Assembly (NCBI GenBank): GCA_964036045.1
Contig: OZ038383.1
Span: forward strand, 37,495,294-37,559,293
DNA length: 64,000 nucleotides
Reading direction: 5' to 3'
Source: Eutreptiella sp. 'Long Island Sound 2002'
Taxonomy: Eukaryota; Euglenozoa; Euglenophyceae; Eutreptiales; Eutreptiaceae
How positions within the stretch are numbered: the stretch's first letter is position 1; every line of letters begins with the position of its first letter. This document shows, piece after piece, positions 11,403 through 21,266 of the stretch. The position numbers and the translations under genes are program-made. The notes under the pieces were generated by a model. It saw only the letters and a list, made by a program, of their open reading frames with translations. It was not told the origin of the DNA and searched no databases.

Positions 11403-12050
11403 GCACTGCGTGCGCACTGCGTGCATATTGCGCACGCAGAGGCTAGGATACTCACCCAAGAATACCTGTCACCTGTTTACTAGAGGGAAGACTGAAAGGT
11501 GTCAATACCATAGGGTTGGCTAGGTGTCCATCGATACTTCTGGTTATAGTTATAACCAACAGCATCGTCGAAGAAGAACTGTCCGGTCTTGGTGTCGACT
11601 CGCCACCATCGAGTATCGGCGATCGAGAGCCTTCGAGCGACGATGACCACGTTGACTTCTCTGCAGTTGTGGACGTGGCCATACCGATCGATGATCTTGA
11701 GCATCTCGGTTCGAGAATCACCTTGAAGTCGACCAAGGTTTTGGTGCACGTACTATCTGTCGGGAAGAGTACTCTGCAGGGCGAATTGAACCGCCTCTAC
11801 GGATACGAGGCTCGCTGCAGTGTGGGCAATGACGACGTCGAGATCCGGGCCGTGTTGACTGTGTACACTTTGTCGATGGGCCTCTTCTAGGGGGAAATGT
11901 TTGACAATTCAAATATGCCACATCCTAAATGCTTGGGAAGCCAAAAAAACCCTGGTACGGAACCAAAAACTTGTGAAAAGGGGCCAAAACTAGGGTTCGA
12001 GTATTTGCCGACATCCAAAACTTCGCACTGCGTGCACACTGCGTGCATGG
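11403..12050. mobile_element. GCACTGCGTGC-ended repeat element, copy 2
   Basis: The left end (11,403-11,475) matches copy 1 at 5,486-5,571 almost base for base, including CACCCAAGAATACCTGTCAC. The right end (about 11,900-12,048) matches 6,030-6,171, including the terminal GCACTGCGTGC pair. The centre (11,480-11,890) is unrelated to copy 1. It is TCGA-rich and open for about 120 codons on the plus strand and 89 on the minus. Confidence 0.6.
11516..11890 (+). CDS. Possible cargo ORF inside copy 2, unrecognised
   Basis: A frame of 124 residues fills the centre of the element, with an acidic N-terminal half (EEELSGLGVDSPP, SSDDDHVDF) and a mixed hydrophobic C-terminal half. The overlapping minus-strand frame (89 residues, rich in R, W and Y) is equally long relative to the insert. 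I cannot tell which strand, if either, codes. The base composition, with many TCGA and CGA words, differs from the flanks and suggests an inserted segment. Confidence 0.25.
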   Translation: MARCPSILLVIVITNSIVEEELSGLGVDSPPSSIGDREPSSDDDHVDFSAVVDVAIPIDDLEHLGSRITLKSTKVLVHVLSVGKSTLQGELNRLYGYEARCSVGNDDVEIRAVLTVYTLSMGLF

Positions 12051-12109
12051 CATTCCCCACAGGCCCCTGATGTACGGCTGCAGTCGCCGATGAATTTTGG
12101 CCAGGAGGT

Positions 12110-12225
12110 GTGATGCTGTTGTTGTTGTTGTGGTTGTTGTGGTTGTTGTGGTTGTTGTGGTTGTTGTGGTTTTTGTGGTTGGTTTTTGTGGTTTTTGTGG
12201 TTGTTGTGGTTGTCGTTGTTTGTCT
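12110..12225. repeat. GTTGTTGTG-type microsatellite
   Basis: The tract consists of GTTGTG/GTTTTTGTG hexamer- and nonamer-type repeats. Its strand bias is the same as the tract at 10.8 kb (G/T on the plus strand). Confidence 0.9.
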
Positions 12226-13979
12226 TGCTGTCTGTTACACGCAACTGTGTGCCCATATGTACAGCAGCATGCCACAAAATCCCTTCATGAGTCTGAACAC
12301 AAAGTAGTGCACTCAAAAAAACGGCCATCACGGCCATCACAGGGCTTCTGCCCTTGCGTGAACCGGAGAGGCAGGCAATTGATAAGATCAACCGAAGGTG
12401 CCCGCCACGACCCTTCCAGCCATTGGTCCATTTCATCCATGTGATAAGCAGAGCACATGGCTACGGCCTTCAATGCAACATCCGATAAGAGGGATCCAGT
12501 CATCACTATGGGTTGCCACGTGAGGTGTCGTCTGCGGAACAATCACTGTGCACCACCTCCGGGACGAGGGCCCCGGAAGTGCCCATCAGTGTGCTCCCTG
12601 TGAACTGTAAGCACGGCATTTCTGGACTACACGTGATCGCCCGGCCGCTCTCAACCCATGCGTTAGCCTGGACACAAAAGGTTGAGAATTTCTGTACAGG
12701 TGTTCATTGCTGAGCAAAACACAGCAATGGTCGCACACAGATCTACCTGCGCAGGCACCACCTGAGGCACCACAATTGACCGTTTCACGGGGTAGTGGTG
12801 ACTGCACAAGGGCAGGAAGTTTTAACAGGCAAAATAGGACATGGTTCTCACAAAAAGCCGGTTTCCCTGGATAGTGGTGACAGCACAAGGCGGTGCTTGT
12901 GCAGGGGGGGGGTTGGGGGTCTCCAAGAGGTATGGATGCGGACTGCAATGCAACGGGTGCTGCTGCACTACGCTGCAATGCACAATCGGCTGATCTCATG
13001 CCACCAACCGATCCCATGCCAAGGCAGTGAAGACTGGAAAGTGGGGATGGTTAACAGCTGCAGCAATGGAGCGCAGGAAAGGACACCAAAAAGCTGTGTA
13101 CTCAGCGGGTTTCGGATCTCTGTGAGAAGTCGCGGGATCACCCTCTGGTGACAAACGCTTCAGCAACACAGAAAATCAGCTGGCTAGTGGTTGAATCTGC
13201 TTCTCAGTCATGGAGGGGGGCCAGTCAAGATGGGTGGCAAGTTGCGCACCAAACCTGAAAGTCGAATTCTCCCACACAAAGTAGAACCAATTCAGTTGTT
13301 CAGTACCCCTCACCACTTCCACAACACACCCTCGTGCACCAGCAAAACCCACCGCACGGGTTGAAGCACAGCACCGCCCACACCAAGGAACACAAGCCAA
13401 TACCAACAGCACCCATCGTGTAGTAGTTGTGCAACACGCGCACTGCGGTGTGGGTGCCCCTGTAGTGTCTCCATATTTTCTGGACTCTGCCTGGCCTTTC
13501 AACACATGGCCAACTGATCTAATGCCGCTGAGGCGAGGGTGACCTGCAGTGAAAACACCAACCGAAAACCCCCCAATCCAGCAACGAGTTCAACGTCGCA
13601 AAGCTTGGATGTCCCCCGGCGCAGAAATCATTGAAGAGACCCATACCAATGTTTTGCACATTGGCCGCAGACATGACTCACTACTGTGTCCCGTGCAGCA
13701 GCTGTAGTCCCGATGTGTGCCTGGATTTGGCAAGCCACCTTTGGACATCACAGTACGTGGAAACCGGTTACACCTCCATTTCCCTGTATTCGTCCTGCTC
13801 TCCACTTGTCCCCCAGAGCTCGGTGGGACATCCTCTGTAGCCCTGTATGCCAAAGCACTGCCGCTTGATGTCTGCAGAGGAAAACGTTTCGGGGGTGGTG
13901 TGCACGTGTGCCCTCAGAGGATGAGCGTGTCCCCCAAGCAATGGCCCTCACTCCACAAATGACCATCCGTTGCGGGCGT
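12226..13979. other. No gene recognised
   Basis: Several minus-strand frames (for example 12,586-13,017) are Cys/Ser-rich and lack recognisable domains. A G-run lies at 12,903-12,911. Nothing here meets the bar for a gene call. Confidence 0.4.
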
Positions 13980-14144
13980 GGCTACATCCAGACATGTATT
14001 AGAAGGGGGGGAGGGAGGGGGGGGGGGTTGGCCGGGACACCCCTCCTCCTAGTGTGACCACCCAAAAAATGGGGGAAATACTTTTTTTTTCTGCCGAAGG
14101 CGCCAATGGCACCCAAAAAAACGAAAATCTGTGGGACATCAGCA

Positions 14145-14232
14145 CCAGCAAAAATATGCCCCCAGTGGGGTTTGAACCAGGTCCCCTTCACCAGCAGTGC
14201 ACTGTTCTACCACTCACCTATGACCCAAATTT
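14145..14232 (-). repeat. tRNA-like module inside the TIR element
   Basis: On the minus strand GTGAGTGGTAGAAC (A box, + 14,204-14,217) and GGTTCAAACCC (B box, + 14,168-14,178) are in tRNA spacing. A T5 run follows at + 14,150-14,154. The D arm and variable/T-arm region resemble eukaryotic tRNA-Cys or tRNA-Ala types, but the anticodon stem is poorly paired. It is probably a tRNA-derived promoter head and not a decoding tRNA. Confidence 0.55.
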
Positions 14233-14319
14233 GCCAAATCTATGCAACCCAAGGTTCATACCTTGACATGTTATCGAAAAAAAAGTTCCCAGAAGTTCTC
14301 TATAGGTTGTTTGACCATT

Positions 14320-14433
14320 GTGTTTGTAGAAGAGTCTGCTCTAGGGAGGGCCTATGACACTGTCCAATTTCAGAAGTTAAGCCCCTCTTGGGCTGCTTGG
14401 TACTGAGGTGGGAGACCACCAGGACCATTTTTT
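14320..14433 (+). repeat. 5S rRNA-like internal promoter module
   Basis: From 14,369 the sequence follows the 5S rRNA internal control region in order: AGAAGTTAAGC (box A), TTGGTACT (intermediate element), and GTGGGAGACCACCAGGACC (box C), then a T6 run at 14,428-14,433. The 5' half, from about 14,320, no longer resembles 5S, so this is not an intact 5S gene. It is either a 5S pseudogene or the head of a 5S-derived SINE (SINE3-like). Its position inside a TIR element is unusual. Confidence 0.6.
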
Positions 14434-14918
14434 GAAAATTGGTTTTGGTGCTTTGGCTGTCCAATTCTGCACACACTTTTCTCTGCAAACCACACCCGCA
14501 TATCACTAGATGGCATGCAGTTCGTGAGGCAAAATACGGCAATGGTCTGCTGACCCACGTTTGGCAGCTCTGCACAATAACCTCTGCTGCGATGCCAAAA
14601 GCCGCTTCTGCAAAAAAGCAGCACTCGTTTGCGCTTGATTGTAGGCCTCCTGTCGGCGCTTCCCACTAAATATGTCAGCACATCGGAAGAACATGACGGC
14701 TGCAACCAGGTCCTGAAGTGTGACAGTTTCCACTGCCTTCTTCATGGGGAAGGAACGATCCATGGTGTGTCCTGGGTGACACAGACATAGCGGTGACAGT
14801 CAACAACATTTTGCGAGTCCAATTACACATTAGAAGGGGGGGAGGGAGGGGGGGGGGGTCAAGGGGGAGGTACCCCCCCTCCTCCTACGGTGTACAGCCG
14901 TTCTAATACATGGCTGGC

Positions 14919-15035
14919 TACATCCCAACACTGCAGCATCACCGACCAGATGGAGTGTACATCCCAACACTGCAGCATCACTGACCAGATGGAGTGTACA
15001 TCCCAACACTGCAGCATCACCGACCAGATGGAATG
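14919..15035. repeat. 39-bp tandem repeat, 3 copies
   Basis: The unit begins TACATCCCAACACTGCAGCA and repeats at 14,919, 14,958 and 14,997 with only one or two substitutions. Because 39 is a multiple of three it encodes a 13-residue repeat on either strand. The array begins inside the right target-duplication copy of the TIR element. Confidence 0.85.
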
Positions 15036-17090
15036 CAATATGTCGCATGCTGCTGGTGCCCAGGTGCCAGGAGCGGATGGGCGAATTCCTACTGAAATCT
15101 ACATCAGATGTCAGTGGGTCCCGTTGAGGGAGGGATGGGTCAGAGCCTGGAAAATCGGTGGTAACACAGGATATGGGAAGCCTGCCACGACGCCAATAGC
15201 CAGTCCTGATAACATTTTTCATGGGCCCTCTGCAGAACGCAAGGCTGGCTCAAGGTTCCCATCGACGGCCTGTCTCAGAGACGTCCACTATGCCTCAGGA
15301 GGCTGAGGGGCAACCCCCTGGGCCCAAGGACCAAAAAACAAACGGGCAATGGGCCCCTGAGGGGGCGGGGGGGTCCATGCAGGATGGAGGTGTGCAATGC
15401 AGATGCCTCAGGTTCCCCTGCTTCTTGCCCCCCCCAGGACATGATGGCAAGTACACGGCAAACTCAGTAAGAGCTTCCCCCTAACCCAAAAGATGAGCAA
15501 GTGTTCCACGCAAATCCCCAAGGTGTGCGAGGCCTAGAGGGGCACCACAGAAATCCACCTGGTGCCATGCATGCTCAGAGCAGACCTTGGTACCGAATGA
15601 TCCAGACAAAAAGTGCAAGGACCACAACTTAAAATGCAGAATTGCAGATGCGGAGGCTTTTTCAGGGGCACCATAGGTTCCTTGCGGTGAAATCCGGATT
15701 CAGTTGCAGTAGGCACACCCTCCCCTTCCTGAGAACCAGGCTCTCGCCCCTACTCCGCCCATTCATCTGTCACGGTCTCCGTCTCCTTCCGAGATTGGTC
15801 AGCGGTCACGGGTTAACGGTCAAAAGCGTTGAGGGCGCTTGCCTGTTGCCTCAAAGCTGATAATGATAAATCGGCCACCCACAAGGCCCATGAGAACACC
15901 AGATGAGCCACGTGGACCGCGAGACAGCCCTGCCTCTTTGCTGGCTGGAGGGCGCATCTACCCCGTCATGCCGTGTCGAAGATACAGCCAGGTCCTCAAT
16001 CAATACGGTGCACACACACCCTGTACCTTGGCCAGAATCTGACGATGGTCATCACCCCAGGGCATCACACCCTGCGTCCATGATGACTCCAGCAGAGCAC
16101 CAGACGAACGAAGAGGGCATCTGTTCAACACGCTGCTTTCACATACTCTTACATACCCTTACATATGTCTGACATGGCGGCGTAGCCACCAGCGCCTTTC
16201 GGAACGGGGACAGTGCTGTGACGCATCGGGCCAGATTCTTGATTACTCCCTCAAGGCTCATGAGGCGCCTACGCAATCTCAAGTCGGCCAGAGTGTTGGT
16301 CTGCATACTGCGGACACCGTACCATCTCAAAGTGGTGGGGAACGATGGGACCGACCGAATGGCGGAGCAGGGCACAGAGCAACACCCAAACAACAAGAGC
16401 AGGCGCTCACGATCACCGACGGTGGCCGAATTCCCATGAAGGGTGGGGCTCAGTAGACCATGTCGTGGGGTCAGGCCCCTCTTTGGGCTGCAGATGTCGT
16501 CAAGCTCTGACGCCGTAGACATCAGCGACATGCAGCTACGGCTACGGATGTCTGTCACTCATTCGAGCTCTGACGGTACCGCAGATTCTGATCTCAGCAC
16601 CAACGTCAGTGACACGCGTCGGGGTAGGTGGTCACAGGTGGCGCAGGCGCCCCCTGTGCCTCAGACGTGCCAAGTCCGCTATTTTCAACGGTCCATTTAG
16701 CAGCGACGAAGGGAAAGAGGATAAGTGGCCACTGCTGGTGCGGTGGCGCATGGGAAGGGGATGGGGTAAGTGACGGTCCGCAGATGTGCGTGACAGGCTG
16801 CACTCTTTGAAGGGCTGCCATCCGCCGTCGGCCAGAAGGAGAGACGCAGGCGGATTGCAAGGTGTGGCGCGGCAGCAGGGGCAGTTCTTTGTGACATAAA
16901 ACAAAAAGTGGGACGCTGTTGATTAACTGCCACCGAACGGCGTCGGTTAATCAGCGTCTGACATCAACAGAACACAATCTACCGCCAGAACAAGCGTATC
17001 TCACTGGAAGACCCCCAAGAAGGGCCAAGACATTCAGACACTGGCTCCTCCAGGGCTGCTTTGCTTCAGAGGTGCCCCCTCACAGCCCTC
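15036..17090. other. No firm gene; a possible exon on the minus strand near 16.15-16.56 kb
   Basis: The minus-strand frame at 16,139-16,558 includes a basic Leu/Arg-rich segment (NTLADLRLRRRLMSLEGVIK) that could be a helix-rich exon. However, the plus strand is open over much of the same interval, and I see no domain. The rest of this stretch holds no supportable feature. Confidence 0.3.
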
Positions 17091-17099
17091 CACACTCGC

Positions 17100-17450
17100 C
17101 TACTCGAGACTGGAGCAGCTCGGGGAAGACGGGGGCCAGTACTCCCCCCTGTGCACGTGGGGCAGCATGGGCTCCCCCCCGCTCATGCTCATCAGACTGC
17201 TACCGCTCTCTGGCGTGGAATGCTCTTCAACGGCCGCCAAGTGCGTGTGCATGTCCGCCAGGGCCTGATCCTTGGCCTCAAGGGCCGCGGTCTTGGCCTC
17301 CACCTCCTCACGGAAGCCCACGATCAGTTGGTGCAGGGCCTGGATGGTAGTGTCGCGCAGCAGCTCGGAGTTTGCGTCATTGGCTGCAGGCCTGCGGAGG
17401 CTAATCCACGCCTGCTTCATGTCTTTCAGGAGGCCACCGGCAAACCTGAT
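17100..17450 (-). CDS. Terminal exon of a coiled-coil protein (tentative)
   Basis: The minus-strand frame ending in TAG at 17,100 contains a heptad-like helix (ALHQLIVGFREEVEAKTAAL and following EAKDQALADMHTHLAAVEEH), then a Ser/Gly/Pro-rich tail. Likely acceptor sites are CATCAG before GTTTGCC and CTCCGCAG before GCCTGCAGCC, each after long C/T tracts. The composition is like the 33.4-34.1 kb coiled-coil exon. The upstream part of the frame (17,460-17,660) is pyrimidine-rich with TGGAT repeats and is probably intron. I cannot name the function. Confidence 0.4.
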   Translation of the reverse strand: MRFAGGLLKDMKQAWISLRRPAANDANSELLRDTTIQALHQLIVGFREEVEAKTAALEAKDQALADMHTHLAAVEEHSTPESGSSLMSMSGGEPMLPHVHRGEYWPPSSPSCSSLE

Positions 17451-18129
17451 GAGCATGGGGGTGCAGCGGGGCTCGCGGGGATCAGGGCGCCGGGGGGTGA
17501 GGGGCAGGGTGTTGCTTGAGCCGAGGGGGGAGGGGGGGAGGGTCCAGGGGAGGGGGGGAGGGGATTGGATTGGATTGGATTGGTGCTTCGCTCTTTTTGG
17601 GAGGGCCATCCAGGGGTCACAGGTCACGCGGCCCACTGGGCCCGTGACTCTGACATGCAAACGGCCCCTTCACGCCCAGGGACCCAAAGTCGGCATCCCG
17701 TATCCACCCAGTAGGGGCCCCAGTGGGCCCCCCACTCACGCTGCAGAGGCCCAAAGCCCGTGCCCCACACACTCCGCAGGGGCCATAGTCGGCACCCCAT
17801 GCACACTGCAGAGGCCCAAAGCCGGTGCCCCACACTCACTGTAGCTCGCGCACAGGCGTGCCCTCGACCTCCCTAGCAAGAGCAACCGGACAGAGAAAGC
17901 AGCATGACGGTCATCATTCGAGCGGGTCGTCATGCGCTGGTTTTGAACGGCATTCGCACGCTGTGCATGGTGAGTAAGGTAGGTAAGGCCAAGAGGAGCC
18001 CAGCTCCTGGTTGAGTTGGTTGTGTACTGTGCCCAAGTGATCGTGTGGTTGCATGCATACACACGGTGCATTAAAGGGATGTAGGCCACGCGCATTGCAC
18101 GCGGTAAACCTTGTTTAGGCTACCCAGGG

Positions 18130-18163
18130 CTCCGCCCTACGTTCTATAAGAGAACGGGCGGAG
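18130..18163. repeat. Stable GC-rich hairpin
   Basis: CTCCGCC (18,130-18,136) pairs with GGCGGAG (18,157-18,163), and CGTTCT (18,140-18,145) with AGAACG (18,151-18,156), around a 5-base loop. This could be an element terminus or a structured RNA. The function is unknown. Confidence 0.5.
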
Positions 18164-18289
18164 TCCTTAAGCTAGCTTGCTTGACAGGGTTTTGTGAGAA
18201 CTGACTTTTTTTCCACGTTAAGACCCGTATAATACGGCGAGCGTGGTTAGGGTCTTGTCTCAAACTGCTCTCCATGTGTACATCTTCTC

Positions 18290-18900
18290 TTCAGGTGGGA
18301 AAGAAAAGTCAGGGTCAGTTGGGGGTGAACTGCAGTAGCATAAAGGGGAAGTGGGGTCATTTGGTGGCGTATCTTGTGTTGCATGACCCCGATTCCGTCT
18401 GCCTCCAGGAGCTCTGGGTGGACTTGGACTCGGCTTGGTTGGTGGGGCTGCCGTATAGGATCTTCTCGGGTGACACTTTTCGGGGTGGCGGTCTGGCGGT
18501 ACTGGTGCATCTGCGGAGGGCGGGCAGTGCAAAGTATAGGTTTGCATGTGCCCGGCGTATGTGTCCGGCCGGAGACACCGGAGGCGGTGGCGGTGATATC
18601 CGCTCACTCCCCCCCCCCCCAAGATGGACCCCGAAGAGTGCGCCTGCGTGTGTGCAAAGAGGCTTTCGTTTTTGTCGAACGCCCTGGGGCCATATTCAAG
18701 TTCCTCCAGGGCGACCTCAATGCGGCGCCGGGGAGGGCGGGGGGGGGGGGGCTGGTTTTCCAAGGCTCTGGCCCCTGGAGGGTCCTAGCCGTCCATGGTG
18801 TCCCCTTATCCCCCCTGTGCGTTGTGTATGGTTGCAACATTCTGTATTCGGACATTAGGGATTATGTAACCTCGTCTGACGTGGCAAGACGTGGTCGCAA
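18290..18900 (+). pseudogene. LINE endonuclease (EEP family) fragment, frameshifted
   Basis: The first frame carries the N-terminal half of an exonuclease-endonuclease-phosphatase domain: an N-x-S-I-K-G-K-W start, then the catalytic-type SVCLQELWVD and a GLPYR...SGDT...GGGLAVLV run. Around the GGAGGCGGTGGCGG tract at 18,580-18,597 the frame shifts by one. The second frame holds GDLNAAPGR (the GDxN motif) and CNILYSDIRDYV. No RT follows. The fragment is on the opposite strand from both other LINE remnants and probably comes from a related element. Confidence 0.7.
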
Positions 18901-18960
18901 CAAACATCGCAAGTGAACGAGATGTGCTGTTGCTAAAATAGGAAATCCAAGTGATATGTC

Positions 18961-19371
18961 GTTGCGAAATTTCGCAACGACACAAATAAATCTTTTGCAA
19001 ATTAAACAATGAAGATGCGTCGTGTACTTGCGAAATTTGGCAAACACAGGGTTTCATTGCGAAATTTCGCAACGACACATTGCGTGTCCTTGCGAAATCC
19101 CGCAGAGACACAAGTGTGATGTTGCGAAATTCCACAAGGACACATCTCTCATAACATCTGAACATATTTTCACGTATGCAATCCAAATCCCCCGTAACAC
19201 AAACATATACGCAAGGGTCCGTGCTTGAACACTGAAGTGTATTGAAGATGAATGTAGTGATGCAATAGCACTTGAAAACAAGTCTGCCGCTGCGAGATCT
19301 CGCAGCAACAACCAGTGCGCCATTCCGAAATTGCGCAACGACACACCGTGTGTCCTTGCGAAATTTCGCAA
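18961..19371. repeat. Array of TTGCGAAATTTCGCAA palindromes
   Basis: Perfect copies of the 16-bp palindrome are at 18,962-18,977, 19,057-19,072 and 19,356-19,371. Decayed copies lie at about 19,028, 19,089, 19,121 and 19,322. A compensated variant, GCTGCGAGATCTCGCAGC, which is still a perfect palindrome, is at 19,289-19,306. Most copies are followed by GACACA. Open frames across this tract merely translate the repeat. Confidence 0.85.
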
Positions 19372-21200
19372 CGACACACATCTCTCATCAGGTATCGACA
19401 TGTTTCATTGCATAAAATCTGCATTTCCTTTAACAAAAAATATGCTAGGGCCTTTTCCTCATCAATGCGGTCCAATGAAGAGTCAAATGTAGTAACGGTA
19501 ACAGATGCAACATGTAAATACCATGCCAGAAGAGGGCTGGTCGGCGGTCCTTGTCTCGCCCCAGGGTTTCGTGGCGGAGGCCTGGTCTTGGTGCGCCATG
19601 GTTGGTGCGTTGTCGTGGGTGGCAAAATGGTGTGGCAAGGCGTTGGCACTGTGGCTCCTGGGTGAGCTGGGGTGCCCTTGAGCTCCGTCCGTTCCTTCGT
19701 GGCGGACAACACAGGGACATGGGGGCCACCTATGGTGAGGACAGCGGCCATGCCTGCCATTACTCGTGGGTCGACGTCCTGTGTCTCCGGTACGCAGCCG
19801 CCCTGCTGTAAAGTGGCGCGGCGGAGATCTATGTACCGGCACAGCATAACTCGGGGTCCGAGTCGCCGGTGGCGTTAGTGCAGGCACGGTCTGATGCTCG
19901 TGCTCAACATGACCCCCCCCCCCGGACTGGGGCTGGCCTCATCAGTGGGTGGCGGCGGTACTGCCGGCGTCGTTGGTGCATTGTTCTGGAGCTCCGTCTA
20001 GGCGCGGTGTCACATGTGGCCTGGGAGCTACTGGGAGGGGGGGCTATCCACTGCCCGTCGGCATGTCCGGTCCTGCCCCCCCCCCCTACATCTACTATCT
20101 GTCATCTCTGCCGCCCCCTTGCACTGCCACAACGGTGCTGCCTACACAGTGGTGCGGGTGGCTGATTCGCTGTATGTCTCGTTCCCCGAAGCTCTCCCTG
20201 CCCCACCCCTCTACTCCGCTCTGACCCTCATGGGCATGGACGAATGGCCCGACACCGCGCCACCGGTGCCCATCCCTAGCGCGTAGACACTTCAACCCAC
20301 CGGCGAGAACGACGGAAAGGGGCAGGCGGCATAGAATCCCGCGAGGAGGCAGACATCAAAACGCACAGACGCGGACGGGGCAAGGGCCATTGGGGTGCAG
20401 GGGTGCCGCCACGATGGAGATGGAGATGGAGATGGGGAATAGACCCCGTTCGCAGTGACCAGCCACACAACACCTGGAACGTTGGGCAAGGGCCGCAGAG
20501 AACGGGCTAGCCGGCGGGAGGTACCAACAGGTGCGCTGGGGGCAGGCAAGCTCTTCTGACAAGGGCTCACCGAAGGGCATGCACGTCATAGCACAGTATA
20601 GCGACAGGCTCCCACAAGAGGCATAGGCGTCGCCCACTCTCCAGACCGCCGGTAGACACAGTGGGGCCTCAAATAGGACGTACCACCCCGGATGAAACTG
20701 GTAACCCCACTCGAGGGAGCCGCCCCTGGACGGACAGACGCCACTAGGGCGCAGAGGACCGGCACCCTGCCACCCAAAACCACTGGTAGCGAGGGCAGCA
20801 GCGCCCTCAGGCGGGCCTGACGACACGTGACGAGGTGCACCCACACTTGTACACAAGACACGAGGCACAGCAGGGGGGGGGAAGGCACAGCTACCCACTC
20901 GGCCAGCTCGGCAAAGCGGGAAAGCAGGAGCTAGTTACACGAGGTCAGAGGCTCAGCCTCTTGACACTGCAGTGGCGTGAGTAGCGGCGAGGGACCACGC
21001 ACTAGGGCTCCTGCCGCAGCGACCAGCCGGGAGCAGGTCAGACACGCATCAACAGGGGCCAGCCCCACCTACACCCTCCATGGGGCTTCCCTGACGCCCA
21101 GCGGTGCGACGTCAACGCCCCGCTGCTAGCACTCCCCCACCCAATTCGCCAGCCGAGACGTGAGGACACTCCAGACTCCCGCAGCGGAACACAGGAACGT
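19372..21200. other. GC-rich stretch without a firm gene
   Basis: Many overlapping frames are open on both strands because of high GC. The minus-strand frame 20,356-20,898 is Cys/Pro-rich and lacks a recognisable domain. A GGAGAT hexamer run lies at 20,413-20,436. C-runs lie near 19,913 and 20,079. I cannot support a gene, although exons of the neighbouring minus-strand genes could lie here. Confidence 0.35.
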
Positions 21201-21266
21201 CAGGCAGAGGCGGGCGAGGGGTGAGGGGCAGGAGGTGTCACACGGTAGGATGGGGTGCAGCCACAC

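Larger units (their letters stand above)
13990..14915. mobile_element. 926-bp TIR element with 10-bp target duplication
   Basis: The left terminus AGACATGTATTAGAA (13,990-14,004) and the right terminus TTCTAATACATGGCT (14,901-14,915) are inverted repeats, with 14 of 15 positions matching. Both are flanked directly by GGCTACATCC (13,980-13,989 and 14,916-14,925), a perfect 10-bp direct repeat. Together these define a DNA-transposon-style insertion. A 10-bp duplication is within the range known for Mutator-like elements. There is no transposase inside, so it is non-autonomous. The interior carries a minus-strand tRNA-like module and a plus-strand 5S-like module. The G-rich left-end block is repeated just inside the right end (about 14,829-14,890). 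Confidence 0.8.

Noticed and set aside
12097-12436. Poly-Val and poly-Gln/Pro frames
   Set aside because: They translate the GTTGTTGTG microsatellite on the two strands and are not genes.
14890-15306. 138-codon plus-strand ORF with a 13-residue repeat
   Set aside because: The repeat is a 39-bp DNA tandem that is open on both strands. The frame begins inside the TIR element and has no domain or splice evidence.
19022-19401. Frames with repeated CEISQRH / VAKFRKDT peptides
   Set aside because: The repetition comes from the TTGCGAAATTTCGCAA palindromes and not from a repeated protein domain.
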